A stretch of DNA of 64,000 nucleotides from NCBI GenBank assembly GCA_933228675.1, contig OW121743.1:372001-436000 (forward strand), in the 5' to 3' direction. The notes beneath the pieces are model-generated. The model made no database searches. It was given only the letters and a program-made list of their open reading frames with translations, and was not told the origin of the DNA. Each line of letters begins with the position of its first letter. Positions within the stretch are counted from its first letter, which is position 1. The position numbers and the translations under genes are program-made. This document shows positions 25,246 through 37,815 of the stretch, one piece after another. The stretch is from Stomorhina lunata (lineage: Eukaryota; Arthropoda; Insecta; Diptera; Rhiniidae).

Positions 25246-28200
25246 TAAAGAAAAGGTTTTTAGTTTTAAAAGACAAAAAACTGTTATTAAAATCATAAAT
25301 AATTTAAATAAATTGGAATCCTTGTGCAATATATTTATATAATAAAATGTTTCCTCTTCAATCATTTTTGAAAAAACTTACTTTTAAAATTTTTTTTATT
25401 AAAACAAATTAACTTTTTTTGTAATAAACTAGTAATTGCTTATTATTTCTCACTTTTCTGTCGACCAATAGCCAAGAACTTTATTTTTTTTTTTTTGTTG
25501 CCTCTCAACCTTCAAATTCTGTACATTTTCTGTACTATTGCCCTTAAATCGTTATTCTTGCTAATCTTTGTGTTGATAGTAAGATTTGTTTTTGTGATAA
25601 ATTCTATTGGCAATTAGTTAATTGACTTTTCTGAAAATGTGTGTTTTTTTTCGCTTTTGTAGTTTTTTTTTATAACTTTGAAAAATTTTCATTCATTCAT
25701 CATTTGAACAATAACAATCGCTCTAAAATAAATTGTATTTTTTTATTTCGTATTTGTTCATTTAAATCCCATTCATCATCTATTGAATGAATTAATGTTT
25801 TTTTTCGTACTTTCAAGCGCCAAAATGACACTTTTTGAGGCAACAATACAAATTTGTAGTTGTTGTCATCATCAACATCATCAAAAAGCAAGTGTGCCAC
25901 AAGTGCAGTAAGTTAAAGAAATTCAATTGACTCAATAACACAGTTTTTATCTTACAAATAAAAATGTATGAAGAGTAACAAAAAAAAAAAAATGCAAGAA
26001 AAAAACTTAACCTACTTGGAAAGATCTTAAATCAAAAGTTCAGCTAAATATTGTCATTTCCAAACGGGCCGAGGGAAAGAAGGTCCTTTGTCACATAATC
26101 AATATTTCACTGTAATTTGTCAATCAGATATACCATGAGCTTTAAAAAATCTTTCAAGTAAAAACTTAGAAAATAATGGGGAAAACATTAAAAACACTTT
26201 TATGGGGTAAAGAAATTTGTGTACGACTATAAAGCAAGTGTTGCTGGCAACAAAAAAATATAAGCAAAAAAGTCAAGAAGCATTAGAACGAACGTTGGTT
26301 GCATGCCACTTATGCATGTTTTAGCTATAAAATGAATGTGTTGCACTCTCTGCTGCTTTTGATTTGAGTTGCAGTAAAAACATGACAATGAACACAAGCC
26401 AATATCAATTTCATTGAAAATAATAGACATCTTTATACGAAAAACAAAAAAAAAAGAAATAAATAAAGTAAAGAATGAAAAATAATAGTAAAAAAAAGCA
26501 TTTAAGTAGTTTTCATTTGGCATAAATTCAACTTGAAAAGCAAAGAGTAGAAGAAAATAAAATAAAAAAAATTATAAAATAAGGTTAGTTAATGGGTCAA
26601 ATATTTGTCATTAGTTTTGTTTTTTTGTTTCTGCTGTTGTGGGGCATGTTGCCACCAACCCACCACAAGAATGCACAGAAAATAAATTAAATTCTTTAGT
26701 ATTTTTTTTAAATTTAAATTAATTTAAAGTTTATTTAAAGAAAATAAGTACAAAGTCCAATTATTTACAAAAAAAATAACAAAAACTACAAACGAATTGT
26801 TGATTTAAAGACTATTTGATTCATTTTGTAATTTACAGAATAGGGCAGAATAACGTAACCAATCCTATACTCTGACAGAAGTTTATATGTGTCTTCTTAG
26901 CCGATCTGTTAATTAGCCTCTCCAACTATAACACTTTATGGTCCAAATTTGTTTAAATTGGTTTTTATATTTATTAACTTTTATTAAACTACTCCTGTGG
27001 CAATAAATCATAATGGCTTAAGTCGAAATTTCGTGTTTTGAGTACTAAGGGTTTTGTCAAGTTTTATTAATAATGACATTTTATACTTGAAATTTAGCTG
27101 AGTGATAGATCTTGATCTAGAGAATAAGAATATGTAATAAAATAAAAAAGCACTTATGTCAACTTAAGCCATTATCATTTATTGACACAAACATAATAAG
27201 AAAAGAAGTGGTTTTGAAAAATCGGAGAGAGTGGAAGCCATTACAGAAAAATTTTAAAGGAACACTCTTTTTTCTAGGTTTCTCATTGGGGCCAAGTTTC
27301 AAAGAACTGCCAAATAAAAATGTCTAAGTAGTTAACTTATGATTATGAATCATTAAATATGCACATGTTTCTAATAATTGGCATTATTAACGTATTTTTG
27401 GTATTAGTATTCAATCGACAAAATAAATTTAATAAATTATTAATTGCTTGTTACTGGTTTAAGCCATATTTGTATGAAACACAAATATTTTTTGTTAATT
27501 CATTTGTTGTTGTTATAGTTTAAATGCTACAAAATATTTAACAAAAACGAAATAATTTGTTTTAGGTTTTAAGATTCAAAGTGATAATTTCTTATTAATA
27601 TGCGAGGCAAGGTTTGTCACTGACAAATTTGTCAGTTATTTTTCTATTTTCATTTTTTTTCCTCCGTTTGTATAGAAAACCATGTAAAACTATTGAAATT
27701 AAAAACCCACTACTAAAAGTTAAAGGTTTCTCAAAGCAAACAATAGGTTTAACAAAAAACAAACTTACTACATTCATACATTCAACTTCCTAAATTACTT
27801 GAGTTTTTTTTTTTCGTTTTATAATGAGAATTTAATGTTGATTAATTTCCTTTTAGTTTTAGATTTTGTTAAGAAAAATTATAAATTTAAATAAATTAAA
27901 AATTTTAAACAAATAAATGTTCTTTCTTTTCATTTCAGACATGCAAAATATGAAATAATGGTAAGTTTTAAGAAAAATTCAAAAATGCAATTGTGAAATT
28001 AAAGAAAATTTATGTAAATATTTAATTTCAAACAAAATTGAGTTTTAGCTATTAAGCCCTTATAAACTTGACAACAGTTGTGTTCACATTGACACCATTT
28101 CAACAAATTAACAACCGTTTGTCTTCAACATTTAACCTAACATGACCAAACATTGCGTTTAAATCCTTTAGTTAACAATTTTATTTTTGCTATTTGAACA

Positions 28201-29250
28201 TAATGTTATCGATTTGAACACATAAGTGATTGATTTACAAATAATTCCCATTTTGAACCCGGACGCAGTCACTATTTCCCTAAGTATATTTTCTTATTTG
28301 TTTTTCCTTCTTCATTTTAACCTTTTTTTCTTGCAAAAACAAGGTGTGTTTAAGCCATAAAAACAAAAATATCTGATAAAAGGATTTTACTTAATGCAGT
28401 TTCTAATGCAAAAACTATGAATAAATGAATGAATGTTAAACTAATACAAGTTCAAAATGTGTTTCAAATGAAACGGAAACAATGGCGCCTCTACTATCAT
28501 ATTTTTCACAATTTTATAGACTGCGGTTTTGTGAAATACAAAAAAAAAGTCAGTAAAATGAGGCGCATGTTTTCAATACATTAAGTTAAACATTAATATG
28601 GCGTTTATCATAATTACAAACTTGTAAAAAATGAAAAATAAAAAAACAAAACAAAATGCTTGAGAAAATTTTCAAGCATTTCAAACAAAAACAAAGAAAA
28701 AAACACAATGAAAAACTATAATTTGTGCTATAAATGTTGAACATGAATACGTGACTTAAAGAATGTAAAAATTTGTATAAGATTATTTAATAAAAAACAA
28801 GAAAAGTTCATAAATTTTATTAACTTAAATAAATCTTTAAAGAGATTTAAGAACAAATTTTCCTTATTCTTGTCAATATAAAATTTATATATTTTATGAG
28901 TAAAAAGGACTTTTATTTATGTATTCAAAATGCTTTGTATTCTACAGACACAATTGTCCTTTTGTGTTAAAGGAAGTTATTACTTTATTATTATTATAAA
29001 TATGTACACGTTTAATGTGGCGCCCAATTGTCTGGAATACCCCCACCGCTACTTGTTATCACAAGTGAAATTGTATATTTATTGTGCATACAAATACAGA
29101 TACACTGTTTATACACCAACACACAAACATATAAATACATACAAACATACATACATTCATACAGTAATTCCTTGATTTACGGTGTTAAGACTTAAGTATT
29201 CAAAAATATATCGGAATTTTTTATTCGATCTTCAGCATAACCTCTATAGT

Positions 29251-29535
29251 CATATCGTCGTGCGGGAGTTTATGTGCTCTATACGCCAAAAATGTATTTT
29301 GAGAAAATCGATCTTGAAGTTTTAACTTAATTTTTCTAAAAACTATACGATAGAATTTTAAGATTTTTACACCATTTATTTGGCATATAGAGCAAAGCTG
29401 CACAATAAAATCTGCTTTGAAGGATATAGAATAAAACAGACACTGTTTATCTCAGAAACTAGACGAGATAGCCGAAAAAAAGTGGCATCATTAACTCAAA
29501 ATGTGTAAAATGGCGGACTCCCGCACGATGATATG
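29251..29535. mobile_element. 285-bp miniature inverted-repeat element
   Basis: The left end CATATCGTCGTGCGGGAGT (29251-29269) is matched by the complement of 29517-29535 with one difference in 19. The GC-rich ends stand out from the surrounding DNA. There is no coding capacity and the target duplication is not clear. A 60-codon minus-strand frame inside (29221-29403) begins outside the element and is not a gene. Confidence 0.7.
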
Positions 29536-29590
29536 TACAATGTTTTATAAATTTAATGCATATTTTATTCAAAAATCTTTGGAGATTTAC

Positions 29591-29704
29591 CCCTTATTCA
29601 TAAACAAAGAATTTGCTTATAAATCAAATTTTCCCACAGAATTACTGCAATAAGCTTTCAATACAGATATTTTATTAATTTTATAATTCGTTTATTAGTT
29701 AGGG
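29591..29704. mobile_element. 114-bp miniature element, copy 1 (copy 2 at 61671-61784)
   Basis: CCCTTATTCATAAAC on the left and CCCTAACTAATAAAC on the complement of the right form weak inverted ends. The interior (TTATAAATCAAATTTTCC, CAATAAGC, TTTTATAATTC) recurs in the same order at 61671-61784. Two copies of about the same length with related ends support a short mobile family. Confidence 0.65.
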
Positions 29705-31056
29705 ATTCTTTCTAGAAGTAATTATCAAACTTCCTTTTACGTGTTACTTTCGTCGTCATTGTGTGGCTTTGCTGTATTTTCGAACACATTTGCGTTTTAC
29801 GACCTTATAGAAAGGAAATTTCTCTATAAAAATACGCACTAAAAAACTTTTTTGCTTTATTTCCTTAATGGAAAATATCCTCCCAAACCTTTTATTTACA
29901 CACAAACATACAAAGGACTCTTTGCATATTTATATATATTTGTATGTATCTGTGTATGTATTTATTGTTTGATTATGTGTTTCTAGTATTCGCAATATAT
30001 AAGGAACTGATACTCCCAAACAGTTTCTCTAAAGGTCTCGTTCACTTTTTTCTTCATATCGAAGGTCATTTATTGCGTTTGTCAAGAATTTTCGCCATTT
30101 TTAACATTTCATATATTGTAGAAAAGAATGGCAGACAGGAAAAGGAAAGAAAAGAAAAAAATGGAAAATACTTTCCTTAATTTTCACTTTCATTCAAAAG
30201 TTTGATAAAAGATATATTTGAACTCGTGTTTAGGAATTGAGTCATCATTTTATATCACATTTTTTTATTTGTATAATAACTATGATTTATTTTTCTATTT
30301 CTATTTTTATTTTTCATTTTTATTATATTTTCCTAATATTTTGCATTTTTTTCTTTTGTATTTTCTTTATTAATTGATGGCGTGTTGTAAATTGATTTTG
30401 ATTGATTGTATGGTCGATTGGTGTTACAGCTTTAGGTCAATAGGCAGAATCATTTAATAAGATTATGTTTAGTTTTGTTATAAAAAAAATGAAATAGAAG
30501 AGAGAAAATATTAAATAGAAATCTAGTGATTCCCAGGCAACGAGTTTTGTTTTTCCAGCACATCAAAGCGTATGATTTTTATTGATTGAGAAAATAGATA
30601 CACTCGCCATGAGTCTTGTAACAAGCGGCTTCCTTTGATTGTTTTTAAAGATTTTATACAGAAAATTCAAATTTTTCTCTATTAATTGCTTACAGCTAAA
30701 ATTAACAACAATTTTTAAATTAATGAAATTTTTGTAATAAAACATCAAACACTATGAAGGTATTAAGTTGTTTAGGAATAGACTAGTGCCATGTCCCGAG
30801 GCATATACTTAGGCTTGCTGAGCGCGGCATTTCATAAGTCATGTAGTAGTTATAAGAATGTCAGAGGTTTTTCCTGAAACATGCGGAAGTAAAATATAAA
30901 ATTGAAAAAAAAGTAGTCAAAAAGCATATTCTTATTTAATTAGTAAGTTGTAAAATTATAAATTTAGCAAAAACTTATATTTTTACAATATGAAAACGTC
31001 TTTCGTATTGTACTCAAATAATTATAGAGAAACTAAACCAAAGACTCTATAATATA

Positions 31057-31206
31057 AAGATGTTGCACATCCATACATTGATTTGCCATATGGTCGTCTT
31101 GAAAAGTCCCATAAAAAAGAGAGTATTCCGCTTTTACTCTAAATTCGAAACGATTATCCAATGAGTGAAAGCTAAGGCACATACACGTGCTCATGAAGTG
31201 TATGTT
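31057..31206 (+). repeat. Dispersed repeat copy, complementary to 48480-48622
   Basis: AAAGATGTTGCAC, GATTTGCCATATGGTCGT, a GAGAGTATTCCGCTTTTACT block and CTAAGGCACATACACGTG follow in order. The complement of 48480-48622 carries the same blocks with scattered differences. Family unknown; no coding potential. Confidence 0.78.
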
Positions 31207-31779
31207 TATGCGTTTATGTGTTTTTCATTGTTCTTTTTCCACTTTAATTTCACTTTCAGCAGAAAAACATGTATGGAGTGCAATATCTTTCTATTAAAGA
31301 GCCTCTGACTAAGGCCTTGTAGTAAACAACGTCCAGTATATACAACAGCTTGTGAATTGAGCAGTTTCCTTACATTGTTTAGAAATCATTTGATCTATGG
31401 ATTGCATTTTCATTTCAAAGTTTAGTAAAAACTCAAAGAAATTTCTTTACCTTTAATTCACAAACTCACTTTAAATTTTTGTTCTATAATTACTAAGAAT
31501 TTGTGTCAACTTAAATAGAAATTCTAAAATTTAAATGTCACATAAAATAATACACAGGTTACAAATTACATTTCATTATTAGAAGCTTTTTTGAGGTCTT
31601 TTTTAGTCGTTAAAAGTAACTAAATACATGGAGAAAGCAGCTAAATAAATAGCATTAGTGTCAGATTACCAAAAAAAGGAAAGCAACAAAAAAACGGTAA
31701 AGTCAATTTTAAACAAATACTAACACATTTAAACATTAAGGACCTTAGTGAAGCACATACATAAAAACAAACTATACTA

Positions 31780-31807
31780 TTGTGTGTGTGTGTGTGTGTG
31801 TGTGTGA
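31780..31807 (+). repeat. TG dinucleotide microsatellite
   Basis: An uninterrupted (TG)n run of about 14 units. A shorter interrupted one lies near 20243-20268. Confidence 0.9.
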
Positions 31808-33340
31808 TAGGTGCCGACATTTCACATTAGGAGCAAAAAACCATGAATAAAAGGAGATTCACAAAAAACTGAAACGAAGCCAAACAGTTCCTTGGAACTT
31901 AAAATGAAGCCAACAAATTTTTCTTAGCTCCAACTGACACAGGCACATTCACCCATATGTTTGACTGAATTTTCTTTCAATAAAAACTAAAACTGGGTTA
32001 TTTAGAATTAAAAAAATATATATAAAAAACACATGAGAAGTCAAATGAAAAATTATATGGATTTAAAAAATACACACACACTTACACTCTTTAAAAAAAG
32101 AAAGGAAGCCAAGTATAACAAATACAAATAAATATTTAAGTCATATGTATATATATACGAACAAGTCTCCTTTTGTAGATAAATATATACGAATAAATGA
32201 ATGAATAAAAATAATTTGCCAAAGCAAAAAAATGGAAATGTGTCAAGGTTAAAATGAAATATGTACAAATATAAATTCAAAATCATAAATAAAATATAAA
32301 AAAAGAACAAATGAAAAATATAAATTAAAACCCAAAGAAAGTTAAAAAGGAAACGCAAAAAATTTAAATGTAACGCATTCTTTGTGGAAATAAAACACTA
32401 ATTTTATCTCTAAGGACTTTCAAACACGCTATTATGCAAAATTACAAACTAAGGTTAAAGATGTAATTTATACTTTAGCTATATACATATATATTATGTA
32501 AATATATACATACAATCATATGTATATCATATACAGCAAATGACATTTGTTTAGTCTTATGTATACAACACTCCCCCTAAATAGGATTTTAACTTTTTAA
32601 CGACATTTACACACCCTGACAGGATAAGAAACCACCATCCACTATTACACTCTTAGAAAAAAAACGACATTGGGAATAATTTATCACACACATTTTCTTC
32701 CACTTACACTTTTGCATTCCCTTCTTTGTGTTTGTATATAAAATATCTAGTTTTACTTTTATGTATATATTTCTTTCTGTGTATTTCCTGTTTAGTTATA
32801 ATTCCGGGTGTGTTTTATAACAAAATATTTGTGTCTTTTTTTTCTCTACTCATTTTTATTTAAATATTTGAAATATTTTCTAATACTCGTTGATGTGTGT
32901 AAAGATTTTTGCCATTTACTACTAAAATTTACTTTAGTTTACAAAAGGCCCGAGATCCTTCAGTTAAACCAACTAATATTTCATACAATTTTTAAAATAC
33001 ACCTTAAATTGAACTGAGTGATCTTTAGTGTTACCGAGCAATATTTTCTATATTTTGAATTTGAATTGAATTTTTGAATTTGAATTTATACGTCAGAATA
33101 ATTTATTTGCTGGACTCATTTCATATATTTTTTGGCAAAAGACATTAACATTTAAATTTTATTAATTGTTTTCTTAACAAAAAGTTTATTATACAATTGT
33201 ATTTGTTTAAAACAAAACCAAATTTTTGCCCATATGTTTGTTATATATTAAAAATGTTTGTTTTTTTTTTGCTACTAACAGAACCCGGACCACGTTGCTA
33301 TACTTTGTTTCTATATTAATTTGGCTCAAAATCAGCTAAA

Positions 33341-34106
33341 AACAAGTAAGAAAAGCTATAGTCGTTCAACCCCGACTATATAATACTAACTAAGGTCAAA
33401 TATGGACCAACAATTAAACAAGTTTTCCTTAAGTCTTAGAGACATACATATATATACTATGTGCTATTTTTTCAAAATTTCGAGATTTATATCATTTCTG
33501 GCTAAGGGCCTGATATGGGAGCTAGGGTCAATTGTGGACCGATTGTTACCAAATTTTGACTTTGGGTTTATATTTACAAAATATTTATCTGTGCAAAGTT
33601 TAAGTAATCAAATGCATTTATCTTTAGAGTTATTAACGTTTTTGTGCTTTTATGTGTATATAAACGTCTTTCGAGAATGTATCTTGTATGGGAGGTATGG
33701 TCAAATATGGGCCGATTTCTACAGAATTAGGAACACTGATTAAGGTTATGATAAGTAATACTTGTGCTGAATATTATTAAAATACAAATAAATTTGTGGC
33801 TGTAAAGGACCAAATTTGTGGCTGTAAAGGATCAAAAACTCTATTCCGTTAAGGCATCGCTATGGGAGGTAGCCGAAATAGTAATCCGATTTCGCCCAAA
33901 AGTATAGGGATCGTCCTTGGACCAAAATATGAATCTTCAAAGTTACGACCTGTAGAGTGATAACAAGGAAATCGTTAAACAACTCAGGGAGTGATTCTAA
34001 GTCGATTGGTGTACTAAAAGGTAGGTCTCAGAAAAATATTTCTATGCGTTACAAACACCAGCACAAACCCAATATACCCTTTCCACCTATGGTGGTGAAG
34101 GGTATG
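33341..34106 (-). mobile_element. mini-me-like dispersed repeat, second long copy (reverse orientation)
   Basis: It begins AACAAGTAAGAAAAGCTATAG (complement of the right end at 18.5 kb) and ends with the hairpin CCTTTCCACC...GGTGGTGAAGGG. Inside are AGTGATTCTAAGTCGAT and GGTCAAATATGG blocks. A 22-bp tandem duplication (TTTGTGGCTGTAAAGGA) is visible near 33795-33835. The 113-codon frame inside is repeat-derived. Confidence 0.8.
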
Positions 34107-34245
34107 ATGAGCACACAAAAGTAAATACCATTTTTTTGACCCACTTTACAAAAAGTGACAAAGCTGATCTAAAAGCAAATTAAATTATAATTCTATCTCT
34201 ATTAGTTTAGATGTTATCGATTTATTTATGCACTAAATTGAAATT

Positions 34246-34630
34246 AAAACAAGTAGGCAAAGCTTTACTACTGAGGTCAAATATAGACCAACAATTTAAC
34301 AAGTTTTCCTTAAGTCTTAGAGACATATATATACTCATGCTTTTTTTTCCTAAAATGTCGAGATTTATATTATTTCCTGCTGAGGGCCTGATATTGTGGA
34401 TCAAGTGTTACCAAATTTCGGTTGTAAGTTTATATTTACAAAATATTTATCTGTGCAAAGTTTCAGTAATAAAATGCAATTATCTTTAGATTTAGTTTTA
34501 GATAGTGTTTTTGAGCTTTTCTGTGTATTTAAATAACTTTTGAGAATGCTTCTTATATGGGAGGTATGGTCAAATATGGGACGATTTCTCAATAATTGGG
34601 TACAGTGATTTCGGCTTCCATAACTGAAAA
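34246..34630 (-). mobile_element. mini-me-like repeat, truncated copy next to the previous one
   Basis: Starting at AAAACAAGTAGGCAAAGCTT, this copy follows the first half of 33341-34106 closely (CAAGTTTTCCTTAAGTCTTA, ATTTATCTGTGCAAAGTTT) and stops near 34630, before the core and hairpin end. It lies in the same orientation about 140 bases downstream. Confidence 0.78.
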
Positions 34631-35529
34631 TCTCAGATTTCAAACATAAACTTATAACGTATATATGCTATATCATTAATGCAGCAGACATGAAAACTCT
34701 TAAAACATCTTGCGAATTAATTTATTAAGTTTTTTTATATAAAATATCAATAAAATTTGTATGAAAATTTAATTTCGTAAAAATTTTAAGTAAATATATT
34801 CTTTGGAAAATATTATTAGAGTCATAAATTTTATGAAACAAACATTTTTGTTAGCGAATTTATTTTTTCTTATTTATTTAAGATTTTGGCACTTTTACAA
34901 AAAATGTTTTCTTTTTCATTTTTGCTTCTTACCATTATTTATTTTTCTCTTAACAAAAACCAGATGATTCATTAAGAATCCGTATGTACTGAAACGCTTG
35001 AGTTTTTTTTTTTTTTGCAAAATTTTTTAATTTTTTTATATTTTTGCTTTAATAAATAAAATTCAGCCATTCATCCAACACTTAGTGCTAATCATGTTTG
35101 TATTGTATTTCTTAAGTACGAATGAATGCCAGGCAAAAAGATGTGAAAAATAGATTTAAAATTATAAACCCATAAACATATGAAATTTAAAAGTTAAAAA
35201 ATATATTAAGAATTTTTGATAAAACGCTTTACTAAATGTTTGCTGGGTAATGTTGCAAATATAGAAACGTGCTTGTTATTTTTTGGCAATTAAACGTAAT
35301 GAATTTTGCAAATACATGAAACAAACAAAATAAACAATCAGAAAAAAGTATTAAATTAATAAATGTTAAACAAAACACGTTTTTATGGCAATTTAAATAA
35401 ATTAATAAAAATTTCAGAAACAAGTATCGATTTTTTCCATTCGCTTTATTTTTATGCAATTTTGGCAAAATTTTCAAATATGTAGGTGTTTTTTGAATCT
35501 TAAAAAAATAAAACTCAAAATTCATTAAA

Positions 35530-36144
35530 AATAAGAAAGAAAGTGCTCAAGCCCAACTTTTTGATACCCTTCAACATTAAGATCACATATTGACCCATTG
35601 TCAACAAATTTACAAGTTTTTCTTTATTCTTAGAGCTTTATTTCTTTTTTACTGTTCTTCTCGAGATTTTAGTATATTTATATAATTTCCGACACTGGGT
35701 CTGATATGGAACCTATGGTTAAATGTGAACCCATTGTCACGAAATTTTTACGAACGGTATAGTCAATTATTGGCCGATTTTTAAAAATTCGGTACACTGA
35801 TTTTGGCTACTATAAGCCCTTTGTGGCTGTAAAGTCCAAAATCTCTATTCCAGTATTCCAAAGGCAATTTTGCAAAAAATGTATAAGGATCACTTGTAAC
35901 AAACTTATACATATATATTTAAGTAATTTTCGTCATTGGTTTTTATATGAGGGATAGCATTTTTTTGGATTAACGAGAGTTTTGATATTAGCTTTGATAA
36001 GATATGATAAGATTCGATCGATACAGAATCACTTTCTGAGTATGTAGTTTTGACGACGTTCGCCCATCACATACTCAGAAAGTGATTCTGTATCGATCGG
36101 TATACCTAAAGGCAGTACAAACCACCTATAATGGTGTAGGGTTA
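35530..36144 (-). mobile_element. mini-me-like repeat, diverged copy with rearranged end
   Basis: It shares GGTCTGATATGGAACCTATGG-like, TTGGCCGATTTTTA and TTTGTGGCTGTAAAG blocks and a degraded hairpin end (ACCACCTATAATGGTGTAGGG). Near the end the conserved AGAATCACTTTCTGAGTATG segment is present twice in opposite orientation (36016-36098). Confidence 0.7.
36016..36098. repeat. 30-bp perfect inverted repeat with a 23-nt spacer
   Basis: GATCGATACAGAATCACTTT and ten further bases (36016-36045) are exactly complemented at 36069-36098. The arms are the conserved core of the mini-me-like repeat, so one arm is an inverted duplicate. Being perfect, it is either recent or kept identical by template switching. 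Confidence 0.85.
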
Positions 36145-37522
36145 AAAAAAAAACTCATTAATAAAACAAAATTATTTTGCTTTATAATTTATTATACAAC
36201 ATTTTTTTCATTCATTTATAACTTAATTTTTTTGCTTGAGAAATTCTTAAAAAGACAATCGAGAAAAAAACACTAAGAAAAAATGTTTATAAATTATTTA
36301 TTTAATTAAAGGTTTATTAAAAGCTACAATTAAGTTATTTAATAATTAATTAAGCTGATTGTTGTATGTGACTAAATTAAATTAGTTTTGAGTTATATTT
36401 TTTTTTTCTTTTTTGTCTCTATTTTTAATTCGGCAGTTCAAATGTACAACGAACATAAAAAGTAATTCATGTTTAAAAACAATTAAGAGTTTGTTTAAAA
36501 AATGTTCATACATAGATATTTAGTAGTTTTAATTAGAAGAACTAGTAGATCTTTCAGTAAATAATTCAATAAAGAAAAAACTATAAATTTAATTTTTTAA
36601 TTAAGAAAATCCAGAATTTTTACCAATTGCAATTTTTTTTGTTAAGAAATAACTTGATTCTTTTGTAAACGAAAGTAACCAAAGTAGTCCTGTATTAAAG
36701 ATTAAAGTCCTATCTTAACACTAATTCAAAAAATAACTGCTTATTTTTGCATATTAATGCAAAAGACATTAAAGTTCTGCAACTACATTTTTGAAATATC
36801 CCTTAAAACACTTCAAATGAAAACAAATCAAATCTTTTCTTTCTTATGATGCATGTGTGTTTGTAAGTATGTATTTTAATTATTACAAAACTCGTTTGTT
36901 TGAAAAATGTTTGTTAAACCTTCTACACTTCAAGTTTCTATAATAAATTGAGAAAAAACCTGTAGATGTTTGAAATACTTTTGTGGCGTCTAATATTGAA
37001 AATAAAAGTGCGTAGAATCCAATGACTTTTTTCTACTTAAACGTTTTTGAGGTCACGGTAATTCATTTTTTTTTTTCATAGTGCAACATTACAATAAAAA
37101 CAGCAACAATAAAATCTTAATCGTAACACACAAGATCGACAGAAAAAAATAACAAACGCAATTGCTTCCAATAAAAGTTAGAATTTGAAAACCTGTTACG
37201 TATTTTCAGCTCAAGTAAGAAATTCGATACACATGCAAAAAATGTCATTTGGATTACAATTTTAAAAGTGTAGAATCAACTCAATCGTGTATAAAACTGT
37301 CTAAATTAATTTGATAAAAGTCATTTTTATCACAGATTTAGTGGAAAAATTTGAAATAGTGAAATGTTTACACAAACCTTTAAGAAAACTAGGAGTAGAA
37401 AGAAGACTTGACGTTGCCAGAACTTTCTGACGATTTAAGTTTTTACGTAAGATCCCTAATGTTATCTCACAACATGTCGATCCTTCAGAAGTTTTAAATA
37501 TTATATTTATAATAGTTTAGAA
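36145..37522. other. Gene-free AT-rich sequence
   Basis: No supported gene or repeat was recognised. Confidence 0.6.
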
Positions 37523-37815
37523 CACATACATTAATATTTGTATTTGTAGTAAACAGCTTTGAAAGCTCTTATGGTCAATGTTGCCAGATTTTCATTTTTC
37601 TTCATTTATTCGAGCATTATTTATATAATCGAGCAAATAATTCGAATCTGTCATCAGTGTCTTTGAAAAGTCTGACTTTACAAAGACAATTTTACGTTAG
37701 TGTGAGCGGGACAAACATACTTGCGTCTAGCTCATACATAGTGTGTCGGTGTAAAAGCTCAAAAGCTCTTTTGTAAAAGTTGGCACATTGTACTGTAGAT
37801 CTGGAGGGCTTCGGT
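37523..37815 (+). repeat. Dispersed repeat copy, complementary to 8607-8873
   Basis: AAACAGCTTTGAAAGCTCTTA, TTGCCAGATTT, GACAATTTTACGTTAGTGTG and AGTGTGTCGGTGTAAAAGCT follow in the same order as on the complement of the 8.6-kb copy. Its edges have no visible terminal repeats. Confidence 0.8.

Larger units (their letters stand above)
24736..29250. other. Gene-free AT-rich sequence with two repeat fragments
   Basis: Besides the fragments at 24985-25040 and 25110-25245 there are only low-complexity frames. Nothing coding is supported. Confidence 0.6.
29705..33340. other. Gene-free AT-rich sequence
   Basis: It contains the dispersed repeat at 31057-31206 and a TG microsatellite at 31780-31807. 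Frames at 29944-30180 and 32053-32358 are low-complexity hydrophobic or Phe/Leu-rich translations of T-rich DNA, with no start or splice support. Confidence 0.6.

Noticed and set aside
32053..32358. 101-codon hydrophobic minus-strand frame as a membrane protein
   Set aside because: Phe/Leu/Tyr-rich translation of A-rich DNA; no start, splice or family support.
33402..33743. 113-codon frame
   Set aside because: Lies in a mini-me-like repeat; the frame is broken in the neighbouring copies.
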